From: Apostichopus japonicus
Taxonomy: Eukaryota; Echinodermata; Holothuroidea; Aspidochirotida; Stichopodidae
Assembly: GCF_037975245.1 (NCBI RefSeq)
Contig: NC_092577.1
Coordinates: 12,030,013-12,094,012, forward strand
Direction of reading: 5' to 3'
DNA length: 64,000 nucleotides
A program made the position numbers and the translations under genes. Positions within the stretch are counted from its first letter, which is position 1. Each line of letters begins with the position of its first letter. This document shows positions 12,391 to 25,200 of the stretch, in pieces. A model generated the notes under the pieces. The model saw only the letters and a list, made by a program, of their open reading frames with translations. It did no database searches and was not told the origin of the DNA.

Positions 12391-12881
12391 GGCCCAACTT
12401 ACAGTATCATTGTTGTCTAGCTGTTTTAGGAATATCTCTAACACAATCAGCTTTAGGAAATCTTTAAACATTAGTATTTTATTTGTTTCGGGTTTTGTTC
12501 AAAACGCGGAGTGGCAGGTCAAACAGCTCCTTGCATGCAAGGACTATGTCACTCACTAACCAATCCCTTTCGATTCGAAGGAGCCTTTCTCGTATTTGTA
12601 CATGAAAATTATAGATTAGAAACGTTTACTCTGATGCGGATCTGACGAGATAGAGAAGGGAAGAGGAAGTGTCATGGGGCTACAGCCCCGGGGCCTGAAG
12701 TCACTCTAGGGGACAGAGGACATTATGTTGTAAAGGGCTAGTGTATCATCGTTGTCATAATATACTTCTGGAAACACGAAAATTCCTAAATTGTTGGGCC
12801 TTGGTGATATATTATGTTTCCGGGGCCCAACCTGTCTTCCAACGCTTTATGACAATATTTCTGTTTGCATTGTTCAGGAAA
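12391..12881 (+). other. Region just upstream of the transporter start
   Basis: Holds no recognisable gene. A pyrimidine-rich tract ending in AG (12858-12877) lies directly before the start codon and looks like a 3' splice site. The transporter may therefore have a non-coding first exon further upstream that I could not locate. Confidence 0.4.
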
Positions 12882-13334
12882 ATGGATCCTAAAACAACCA
12901 ATCCGAAGACATTTGACGATATCCTTGGGAATATTGGAGAGATGGGGTTATACCAGATTATCGCGTTGGCTATGATAGTCTACGCCATTCTACCCGAGGC
13001 TATGAATTCTATGATATATGTGTTCGCTGGTGCTAAACAAGATCACTGGTGTGCCGTGGATCAATGGAGTGTTCCTCAGAGTGAATGTTTAGAGTTACGT
13101 TCTTCTGATCTTGGCGGTTACCGGGATTGCGTGTTCAAATTTAAAGACGCGTCCATTCCACGTATTTATACTGACGAGGAGCCCAGCTACTCACAATGTT
13201 CTAAGTACGACATACCGTACCCTAGCGAGTGGTCTGATCAATTCTATGCCGGTGATCTAACCAACTCAACAGTGCCTTGTGATGATGGATGGGCGTATGA
13301 CCATGGACAATATATCTCCACTATTGTATCTGAC
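12882..13334 (+). CDS. Transporter exon 1: first helix and large outer loop
   Basis: Encodes residues 1-151. It starts [20 protein letters not shown], the amphipathic start typical of SLC22, then helix 1 and the large extracellular loop with six cysteines, a proline-rich YPSEW segment and an NST sequon. It ends at a GTAAGA donor in phase 0. Confidence 0.88.
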
Positions 13335-16300
13335 GTAAGATTTTTTTTAAGATTTAACTTGTCCAATTGAAGTCAGGGTTGACGGAAGAGGGTTCGATCT
13401 GAGGAAGGGGACAAAAAAGTCAGTGATATAGTGGGAAATTTGACTTTGATTGGAGGGGAGAGGGGACCGAAACGTTTACCTCATGACATTCCGGTAATAT
13501 GGATTGTGCAGTTTTCTTTTATATGTCTAACGAAAGGGCATGTTTTATGTAACAAAGGGGACTTTTTAGTAACTAATAATGGAATAAGGATAGTTTTTTT
13601 TTACCCGAAAGGTACTAAGTATTTATGAAAACGGTTAAACGGGGAAATTTGTGGTTTTTGTTTCACAAAGTTGGGTAGGTCACGTGCCTACTTAGGCCTT
13701 ACTGCCTAAAAGGAATCGCATCCTAACCAATTTAGAGCAAATTTGTGAGCTGAGTTTTGTTTTGGAGGGCAGGATTTCTTTTACCGGCAGCCTATTGAAA
13801 CCCCTGGTAAAGGCTAATGAAACCATTACAATGGACTGCATGATTATTAAAGTTTACAGCAGTGACGTGCATAAAGGTTCATGCCCCTGTAGTTTAATTA
13901 GTCTGGGAAAGCTTTGCATATTCCACCCCCACCTACTCACACAAGCTTTTGAACTCCTGCCCTCGCCACTGGTCAGTTGACTGTTGCGGGGAGTTTTGAG
14001 CTATCTTTGACAAATTTAGGCGAAATTGCTAGAATATATATATCTGCAAGCTGAATTCTCTGTTATTTGTTTCGATATAACTTTTCTCATTATTTTCCTC
14101 ATTTCTAATTACAGTTTGACTTAGTCTGTGATTACAAACACTTGGCTGGTACTACACAAACTATCTTCTACGCCGGTTATCTCGTTGGTTCATGGCTCTC
14201 TGGATCTATTTCAGACGTGTAAGTAATGGAACAACTATTAATATCGTACACATTCTCGAGTAATTTATTCTCGTTTGGAATGTCACTCTAAGATATTGCC
14301 TTCCATTTATTTATAACATTTGCAAAAGTTCAGCATTTTTTGTTCAAAACTAACATTTTTGTTATTTCCATTTTTATGTTCTGAAGAAGATTCATTTCCA
14401 GTTAATATTAGATTTTAGAAATATTGCTTTGACGTGGACTTGAAATGTTAGTCTGAGAAGCAATTTTGGACCAATATGCCGAAATAAAGTAGTCAGATCA
14501 GGAAGTCCTTTACGCAATTCCAAACAGCCATGACGAGAGATTGGTAGGGAGGAGAGGCGGGGAGGAGAGGGGAGGGGGCAGGAGTTGCAATTCTGGGCCC
14601 TAGCCAAGCAAACCCATAGCCGTCAACGACACCTACCATAATTCTTCCTTGTATTATAATGAAATTGTCCAACATCTTTGTTACGTGAGTTGCAACAAGA
14701 ACTTGTTTGTTTACGCACGATTACCTCAACCGCACCAATTCACAAACCGATATCACGAAAAGTCCTGCTATGCGCGTTTAGAGGCAACATTCCCATAAGA
14801 AATTTGGCTATAAAAAATACATTACGATATGGAATGTACCGAGGAAATATGGGCTTGACACTCGTGTAACCTGAATTTTCAAGATGAATGCAAAATTGGG
14901 CGCCGGTGACATAGTCATCCATAACTGCTCGACCTAGCTCTTGACGTCTCTGACTCCATACAGTATGCTACCTGACTCCCAGCGATTACAAGAGGTGCGT
15001 GCGTGAGTGCTCGAGAGGCTTGAACCAGTCTTAGAAACGTATAATTACGACCAAATGTGACCAGGGTCTCGGGATTGGCCACAGGATGCGATCTACGTCA
15101 CACATAAAATGACAACTCACGTGCACTATCAGCAAATCGTCTGGTGATGGCGGCAACAGTTTGTGTACAGTATATGGCTAGTAGCAGTGCCCTGTGAAAG
15201 TATAAGGCTAAGTAATTAACATAATATAGGACAATTTCCGGGAACAACTTTGTACGCAAGTGCATTGTGTTGAATAGGAAGAATGACTCGCGTTTCCGTT
15301 CCAGTGTATAATAGGCCGTTCCCACGAACGCGGGCTTGTTTCACCCTTGATCGGCCTATCGAGGGGGGGGGGGGCAAATTGCTCCACTCCTTTTTCTGCG
15401 TGGGAACGGGACTAGCCCGAGCTTGGTCAAGCCCCTCGTGAGAGGTGGGGTTAGGACAGCTTAGCGTTGGCAAATGTTATCAAATATAAATAAACAATAG
15501 TCAATACGTTAACACCCAGCAAACACACAAATGTTTTTAAAATATCAGGAAAATAATTTGAACAAACGTTATAATAACGTTATAAATAATGTTATTAAAA
15601 GGTTAAATGTTGAGTCGCTAGAATAGCAGGATAACGTTTTCACAACGTTTTATATTACGTTATTTCGAAGTCAGCACAACGTTTTTATGATATTGCAGAA
15701 AATGTTGTAAAGACGTTATAATAACATTTTGAGAAATATTATGATAACGTTATAAAATAATGTTATAAAAACGTTAAATGTTGAGTCGCTAGAATAGCAG
15801 GATAACATTTTCACAGCCTTTTATATAACATTATTTCGATGTCAGCACAATGTCTTTGAAATGTTTCAGAAAAAGTTGTAAAGACGTTATAGTAATGTTT
15901 CGACAAATGTTATAACGTTTTAGAAAATGTCATGACATCTAAAAGCATTTCGAAAACTTCTGTGAGTACTTTAGACGGGTTATTCGAGTTGTGAATGTAA
16001 TGAAACATGAGATTCAGAATGGTTGGCACTGTCTGGTGCTTCCAACACTGTCAGAAAAGAGTTAATAAGACTTGAATGCTTTCTGTACTGTCAATTTATT
16101 ATAATAAAGCACAAATCATGACATTTTCAGAGAAAGCTCATGTTATAGAAAACAATCATCACTCTGAAGATCCACCATCTTCTTCCAAGGGAGTTCTCTT
16201 TCTCTTCTGTGCCAAGAAGTTTGTCTCTGTTTGGAACCAATAAAAACAAAACATGCTTGATCATAGAGTAACACACTGTGAATGTGGATTGTATATTTGG

Positions 16301-19300
16301 TTTTGCCTTCAAACATTACATGCCATATTTGTAAGGCTATCTTCATACTATGACATAGTACTTAAGCACTGGTCATTCAACTGAAACAGTGAAAGTGGGA
16401 AACACATTCTCTTGATCCCAGATGACCTTTGACCTATGCCAAAGACAAAAGGGGTCTACTTAATATGGAGAGTTCAAAACCCCATGCATGAAATCTGTCC
16501 ATTTATGTTTTATTTGTTTTGGGAAATTTGTCAAAATTTTAGCATTTCTTGCAATACCATGTTTTAGTCCTTCACACCTTTGGAACTCTTTTGACCTAAT
16601 AATACCTTTCAACTCCAATATCCACAATGCAAAATACATTTGATCTCTGTTGATCCTAGATGATCTTTAACCTCCACCAACATTAATAGGGTGTTCTTCC
16701 AATTAATACGGTACACTATGTGCCAAGTACGGCCTGTCAAGACTTGTCAATGTCACCCTTCCTACGATACGGTGTTTATAAGATGTACACACTTTGACCT
16801 GTGTTGACCCTAGACAATTTCTGACCTCCACCAGCATCACGAGGGTTCTTCTATGTTTGAACATATTATATTTCAACAATGGAAATCAGTTATGAAGATT
16901 CTCAAAGTATACAAAGGAAACCCCCCCCCCACCCCAACCCAACACCCTAAAGAAGAGTGCTATTCATTCAAAGGTGTTATTCATCACGTAGATGCTCATG
17001 TTATATCACACCACGCAGGTAGTACGGTTCACATTGGGCATCCCTGCAAACCTCACTGTATTTATTTAGTATTTTGACTTATATGCAAGCTTGAAATTGC
17101 ATTGTGTACCCATAACAATTCTAGAAGTTGCTATATGGCGTACGCAGTATTGGTACTGGGATTTTAAAACTTGCGTCCACGGGACGCAACATCTTAAAAA
17201 TGTTTGCGTCGGCTCAGTAAAACTTGCGTTCATGCTACTCTCCTCCATGATAACCTGCACTTTAAACCTCTACAGGAACGCGCAATACTTTAATGTATAA
17301 TGACCCTGACAATAGGCTGACTTGTGCGTAAGGGAAGCGTGTAGTGGTTTGCCTATAATGTGTACCAAAAAGAAAAGAAAAGATGACACCTTTAATTAAT
17401 ATACAACAGTGGCGTAGGAAGGTACTTTTGAGTGGGGGGCTGAAGACTGATGGCCGGCCTGGGGGGGGGTCTAAGGGTCCCCCTCCCCCTTTGGATTTTT
17501 CTTGCATTTCCAGGTGGCCTCAGATGCAATTTGGTGCAATATAGCACACTTCAACACCCACTCCATTTTGTAAATAATTTTGCATTTTGACCTGGCCTTA
17601 GATGCGATTTGGTGCTCCAAATGAGATTTTTTTCTCATTTGGAAATGAAAAAGGGGTTTTCTGACTTGCGAAGCGGGGGGCGGAATGATACTTCCGCCCC
17701 TCCATATTTTTCACTGGGGGCTGGCGCCCCCCCCCCCCCCTCATCCCCCCGGTTCATACGCCCTTGATATACAATGACAAAATGACTGTCAAATTGCGAA
17801 GCGAGAACTTTGGCCGTAGACAAGCTACCATATTTGCAGGCCTGTACGGCATACAATGCACACTGATGTACGGTACATAACCATAGTACGGTGCGAGATC
17901 ATATTATACTATAGGCTATATGTATATGCTGTGAGTTGTTGGAAATCAAGTCAAACGAGTGTCTTTACATAATGCTAACATTAAATACGAGCACCAGTCA
18001 ACTGATTTAAGTGAACCATTCAATGTTGCGTGCTCATGCCGTGCATGTCGAAATCATGTCAAACGACTAATTCTATAGACAGACTGCCAGCATAAAAATA
18101 CTGTTCTTGTCAACTGATTTGAGTGAACCGTTAAATTATGCGTGAATATGCCATGAATGTCGGAAATCAAGCATACCGAGTTTCTAGACATAATGCCAGC
18201 ATAAAAATACTGAACTTTTCAATTGCTTTAATCGAAACATTAAAGGAATAACGAAGGCAGGGAATCATATATAAAAACTATAATAAAACACCCTCCTGAA
18301 ATTTGTTGTACAAGCAGGGTGGTACTAAATCTCTTGTAAAACAAAAATCAGATTTTTTTTCCAGCATGACACTTTTGATATATTAGCTGTCAAAGATGAA
18401 CTCGCTTAGTTCAGAGCAACTTTAAAACCTCATTAATTAATATTGAGAAAAGCTAAAACCATGAAATTTTGTAAGCTGTACAAACTCTATGTTTATTACT
18501 AAAGTAAAAGACCCTCACATTTCTCACATGGTTATGTTATATAAAATGGCATCAAAAACCTTTCCTTATGCTGAATCGCAGAACAAAATAGCAACTTCAG
18601 AGCTGCACAACTTGCAAACAAATAAATTACAGGAAGCATTGTAATCGGATTAAGTTCCTCTTAAATGACTAAACAAAATGCTATACCTTAATTTGGTCGT
18701 TTTCTCAAACATGTACCTTCTTTGTGTAACAAAATTTTAATAACATCAAATAAAAACATTTTGTCAAAACCATTTATCTAACATCACTACAGCGTTTTTA
18801 GTTGTAACATACGTTAAAGTGATATTTTTAATACGTTAGTACTACATCATGGGCTTCATTTGCCTGTTAGGGTTTTAAATGGGGTACTGGTAATGTGCTG
18901 AAGTTACAAACACACCCCAATAAACAGGTTACTGTTTATATGATATACATTTTTTGAATAACATTTTAAAAATATTTTACAATATCAAGCATAATGTTTT
19001 GCTGAAAATATTTTAATAGCATCATCAAAATGTTTTTAGTTTTAAGAAGATATTTTGACGATATTTACAAAATTTTATCATTCTGTATTAAACAAGATTC
19101 TTTAAAACGTTGTAATGTTATTTTAATAACAGTTTTAGTACACCGGACAAAATTTTGGTGAAAACATTTAAATGACATTATCAAAAATGTTTTAAGTCTT
19201 AATCAAAACATTTTGATTATGTTATAATAATCTTATGACATTCTGAACAATATCAGCGATATTTTGATCAAATGAAAAGCTTTCCCCTAGAGATAGCTGT

Positions 19301-19823
19301 ATTGAATTGAAATTGCTACATATTTTCCACTTTTTTTTTTTAGCATTTTCAGTGCCTTCCTCTAAACGTTTTCAGGACATTTTTACAACATGTGTGGAAA
19401 ATATTATATAAAAAAATGATAAAAAAATATTATTAAAACGTTTTCATGTTTTAATACGATATCTACAAAATGTTATATAAACGATTTACAATACATTTTG
19501 TAATAACATTTGTTCGCCCTTCTCAAAATGTGATATAAACGTTATGTGTTTGCTGGGCAGATATGCGTAACATCAAAGTTGACTCGAGCACAACGACTAT
19601 TGCTTGCCTGTAGAGTCACCCGAACCGAATTGTACAGTTGCTTATCATAGCGTTTTCGACTTGAATATATTGCGCATTTATATGCATCTGTGTTATAACA
19701 TGATAACACGTGTTATACTAGAGGCACATTTTATTGCGGCCTGTGTTAAAAAATATATAAAAATATAAAAATATTAAAAAAATATAAAAAATATAAAATA
19801 TAAAAATATAAAAAATATTTAAA

Positions 19824-19854
<31 letters not shown>

Positions 19855-22164
19855 TAATACCACTACGATTTACTGTATTGTATCTTTAATATATCTAGCT
19901 CACGTGTTAGTGTGTTATAACACCCTGGCATATAAATGCATAATATGCTACACGTTAAGAACAAATATAAGCTCACACCTTTTCGGCTTGGTGGTAGAGT
20001 GCACTTTTAAATCTACTGCTCTACTATTTACGTACAGTTTACGTTGCAAATGATGAATATTCATATATGTGATTTCTTGTCCTATTTCTCTTTCAGGATT
20101 GGTCGATACTATACTTTTTTCCTCTCCGTTGCCATCGACTTTGTAGCAGGGATGGCTCTCTCATTTGCCCCTTCATATTGGTTCTTCTGTCTCTTCCGGT
20201 TTATCGTCGGAGTTGCAGACATTTCTTTGTATTTGACGAGTTTCGTGATTGGTTAGTAAATTGTTTGTCGAGTTCTCGTTATTTTAAATTTCCATTCGTT
20301 CATAATTTATATTGGATATACAACTGTTTCTATTTGCACCTTATGCAAGCTTTGTAAACGCAACGACATTGCATGTATTCTTGATTGGCAGTGATTGGCG
20401 ATCTTGAATAAACTGAGTTTTCTATGCCAATGCAATAACTGCATATAGTGTATAGTATATAATGATGTGTAGTCATAAGTCAAATGGGTAAAAACAGGTA
20501 GGGGGATTTTTCATAGAGCCTATAGCGTATAATTTGCTAAAACCTTCCCTTCCTCCCATCCGAACCACCTTTCCCAAATGGATGGAGTTACAGGTTTCTA
20601 CAGTTATCGGCCGGTGGGCTGACGGATAGCGATTTAAGTTATTTTCTAACATCAAGTTGTAATGCAGGCGTCACATTGTCGCGAAGTTGACACCAGATGG
20701 TCATACGAATATGGAATTTTGAATTTTGCACGAAGATGGCCCCGAACTTGGTCAACAGCCAATCAACAGCCGAAGCAAGTACGATGCCTACAGAAGGTCA
20801 CACGATGGCACCCGAACCACACACGAAGGCAACACGAATATGTGCATTTCTATTTAAGTAGTTTACCCGCAGGACACAGGAATGCCACACGAAGGCCACA
20901 CGATGGCTACACGACGACGTATTGATAAGTACATTGTCGAATGCTAGAAAGGCAAATAGCAAGAAATGACAAAGTGAAATCAAATAATGCTTTGTTATTG
21001 TAAGAGGAGGTGCTGGGCCTGTAAGAAGTGCTCATCATGTTCTCAGAGGTACATCAAAAGAAGCAATGCTGCTGCTTTCTTTTTCCTGGTTGTCTCTTCA
21101 CCAAAGTATGCCATTCTGCAGGAACTGAATTGTGGATAGTTGTGATTGTGATTGTAGCTTTGGGAGTTACACACGCCTCTACTTTGTAGAGTTGCTTAGA
21201 ACTGTCTGTGGAAGATTCTTTGAGGCTGGCCTTTATATGTCCACGTTACCATGACACCTGGGAAACGATTGAGGTTCACAAATTCGACTGTCTTCGTCGA
21301 CACCGTGGTCCCATCTCGATGTCATCGTATTATAATACGATGGTTACTCGACGGCATTGCGAGGGCTTCACGTATTCGTGTTACCTTCATAAGACAATCG
21401 GGCAGCTTCTTGTTTCCTTCGTATTGTCTTCGTGAGGCGAAAATGCCCGATGGCACCGATGATCACACGAAGTAAAAAAGAAGATGACACGATTTGATAA
21501 GATGCCCTCACGATGGCCTTACGAAGGGCAAAATGGACACACGAATTCAACACGAAAATGAACCTTCGCAAGGTCTTCGGGCAATTTTTTGGCATGCCAA
21601 AGATTTTGCCACCACTCACGAAGTTGCTGCCGGAGCCTGAAAAACTCCACCGGCGGTCATACGATGGCTTAAGATGCCCTCACGAATGGCCCGATGTTTT
21701 AACGATCAGAGCCGAATTTGAACATTTTCTTTATCGTGTGTCCATCTGATGTCAACTTCGGGACAGTGTGACGCCAGCATTACGGAAATGGCAACAGGCA
21801 AAGCATGCAGATATACTCTACGTACCCAGGAAAAGACAATAAATGGAAAGATAGCGTCGTTTTATGTATCGATCAAATATAATACTCGTATAATCACCAT
21901 CTTTCACCAATCTGTACAATAATAGTTATAGGGTTAAATTAATTTCTGTAACTACTTAAACACTTATCTTAGGCTTTAGATACAGGGTTCGTTATATAAT
22001 TAAAAGTATTTTACTAAGTACCAGGGTATGAGTTGGTCTGTAGATCTTCTGGTAGCGACTTGCGAAGACTTGAAATCCTCGCAAGACGAGTTTCGACGAA
22101 TGCTATAACTTCTGTTCAAACCGATGCTGGCGAACCACAATCAGTGTGTTCAACTAGTCGTTGA

Positions 22165-22247
<83 letters not shown>

Positions 22248-25200
22248 ATACGAATAGATGTCGTGTCTATGAACACTGTACAACAGTAGTAATCAGTAAT
22301 AGGTTGAGTGACACTAACAGGTTAATAGGTAATTAACTAATAGCGTAGGTCCGTGGCCGTAGTAGTAGTACAATATTGTGCGGATGACAACGAGCAAATA
22401 GGCTATAAAGGGCTTCTGAACACAGGAAAAGCCACGAGACGGTCTTCTGGAGGTATATCTCTCTCTCGCTTGCGTGAAGATCCAATCATTTATACCAGTT
22501 CAGCTTTGTTCTGGATGTTTCTGGCATTCTCTCGTTGAACGATTTATATAAATAGAAACACACCTTCTGGATGTCTCTTGCATCTTCCCAGCAGTTATTC
22601 ACTACATAATATAAAGTGTAGTGGAAGTTCTGGACCATTCCGGGAATTTCCTTGGAACGCCAATACGATGAAAAATAATACACATTGTACTGTATCCTAA
22701 CAAAGGCCATAGTCCAAGGTAGCCTGCACAGGGGCGTAGCGAGCGGGGGGGTGTGGGGGGGTGTCACACCCCCCCCCCCCAATAATTTGGTCGCTGTCGG
22801 CAAATTTTGGGTCTGTCGGCAAAAGGAGAAAAGGTGAAGAGAGCGGAAGGGGAAGAAAGAAGGAAAGCTGAATAGAGAAAAGGAGAACGGGAGCTTCTTC
22901 CGTGCCAAATTTGACATAAAATATGCACCAGATTGCATCTAAGGACGTTTCAAAACTAAAAAATTTCCAAAGGGGAGGGGTAGACCCCGTACCCTTAGAC
23001 CCCTCCCCCATTTCAGTCACCACTTCCAGATCCGTCGGCAAATCAAATTTGACTTAAAATATACACCAGATTGCATCGAAGGACGTTTCAAAACTAAAAA
23101 ATTGCCAAAGGGGAGGGGGACACCCCCTCCCCTTAGACCCCTCCCCCATTTCAGTCACCACTTCCAGATCCGTCGGCAAATCAAATTCTCCACACCCCCC
23201 CAACAAAAACCCCTTCGCTACGCCCCTGAGCCTGAAGTGTTCGATTTTTCCGGTATCGCATCGCAAAATGCGATCCAAAACGACAAACTTGCGAGACGTT
23301 TCCAAATCAGCATCGCACATTGTGCCGATTTGTGCGATACAAATTCCTAGTCAGATTTGGGAGCAAACACTCAAACCTTAACTTACGAACTGTCGATCAC
23401 AATGTAGAAGTTATAATTTATTGAGTTTATACTCAATGTACAACTTATTCACTTGACCGTATAGCGAAAAAAAAAACTGAAAAAATAATATCCTACCATA
23501 GTTAATTGTAAAGCAAATAGCCTAACCACCTCGGCGGTTACGGATCTCACGTAACTAAAAGGTTCCCTGGCAACGTGCCAAAAAATGTTAACAAACAGGT
23601 GTTACACAGGGGATGAGCTCACAGTTGTTGGGAAGGTACCTGGGCAAATTCGCAGCACATGTACCGTGGCACAGTAGTTAGGTATAGGGTTAAACACTGC
23701 AGTTGTAAAAATGTACGCGCTATTCATTGTTAGGCAGTCTAGAAACGGGGATTTGCTGAACGTTGTTTGTTTCATAAGATCGGAAGTTTTGTAAGTTGCA
23801 CTTTTTAAAGATTGAAAGACAGATTAAATCTCTTTTCATTTTATAACATAATATAGCTACTTTAACTTGTCATTTTAAAATTTTCATCAGTTTCGTGACA
23901 ATTTAAATAAAAAAGTTGTCAGTATTTTGCATCCTCAACTGCGAATTTTTTCATCGCCAGACATCGCAAAAAATGACAATTTTCGGGGGCTTTCGCCCCC
24001 AGGATCCCCACGAGGGGTTCTACCCCATGACCCCACCATAGCCCTAAGACGGGCCCCTGGACACCATGCCTTTATGCTCGCACGTTACGCGTGCTAGGCA
24101 GGCGAACACTGGCGGGAAATCGGCAGTGTGTTCGCGGGAAATTGAACAAGGTTTTTCCAACACTGCTGAACTGTGCAGTTACTGTATGCATCATGTTCAA
24201 GGTTTTCACGGAGGCCTTTGAGGAAATGAATGGTTAGTACAGTGTATATATGCTGCACTAATGCTGTGTGTAGGCCAAGGTTCACGAAGGTCATTGGTTA
24301 TATTCGCGCGCCGTAGACGTGTTTTTAGATGTTACGGAGAGTCAGGTTTCCATGGATATTAATCGAAAATGAATCTGAGTTTAACTGACGCTAAAGAAAT
24401 GGATCGTCTTGGGCAGATTAACAAATCATTGCAAGTATAAATAAGTACAGGTAGCTCTGCTGTTAAAAAGAAAAGTTCAATATCGGTTTGCTGTTATCGG
24501 CAATTAGGCAAAATGTTACCGATACCGATATGCTGCCGATATTGCAAATATCGGCCGATACCGATATTGAAAACGATTATCGTAGCAACACTAGTATAAA
24601 TAATAATAATAAACAAACATTTTCTAGTTAATACATTGATCGCCAACATTTGGTCCGTTTTGTGGTAATTTCAAAACTGCTTTTCAATATTGGGGAACTG
24701 CTATGCAACAAAAATATTGTATAGCAATTGTCGAACACTGGTAGCCTGCATGCTTTCCGCTGAGCATCGATTCTGAGCATCTGGCTCGTGGGCCTAAAAG
24801 ATTTACGGAAAGGCCTTCAAACCAAAGTCTTCAAGCTTATTCTGTATAGGGCTAATTGTGTATTACTTTCATAGTAGATAGAGGCAGACTCGTAGGCCAC
24901 GCCCACTTGGCATATAAGAGTCGAAGTTGTTTAAGTTTCATCAGCCAGTTGGGACGATTTCCTAATGCTAACACCTCTCTGAACTGTATTCCAAGATCAT
25001 GCTCTCAAAGCACTGGTATTGTCAGTACAAACAGTTCCTAACATAGATCTGATAGAAACATGATATTCATACTGCTCGAACTTAAAATACGATTGCTCTG
25101 AAGCGGGGAAAAACACTACAGTATATACAAAATTGTCCAAACTGGGTGGGTATGTTTTATAAACTTCACCTTTCGTACGAAACATGCAAAAATGCAAAAC

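Larger units (their letters stand above)
15515..19557. mobile_element. Possible 4-kb inverted-repeat element in transporter intron 2
   Basis: Left edge CCCAGCAAACACA and right edge TGTGTTTGCTGGG are inverted copies. Both inner arms (about 15520-15960 and 18900-19550) are built of AT-rich motifs with many AACGTT or ATAACGTTAT palindromes. Between them are divergent repeats, a stem-loop motif near 17170 and a younger hAT-like insertion. No transposase frame and no sure target duplication were seen. The two edges could instead belong to two separate truncated elements. Confidence 0.45.

Noticed and set aside
12741-12881. In-frame extension of the transporter with an earlier ATG
   Set aside because: SLC22 proteins start close to [15 protein letters not shown]. 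The 47 added residues show no family similarity, and a 3' splice site lies between them and 12882.
13860-13971. Possible small element with CAGTGACG and CGCCACTG ends
   Set aside because: The flanks GTTTACAG and GTCAGTTG do not match and the inverted ends are too short.
15313-15412. Inverted GTTCCCACG/CGTGGGAAC pair
   Set aside because: Only about 10 bases match and no target duplication or second copy is seen.
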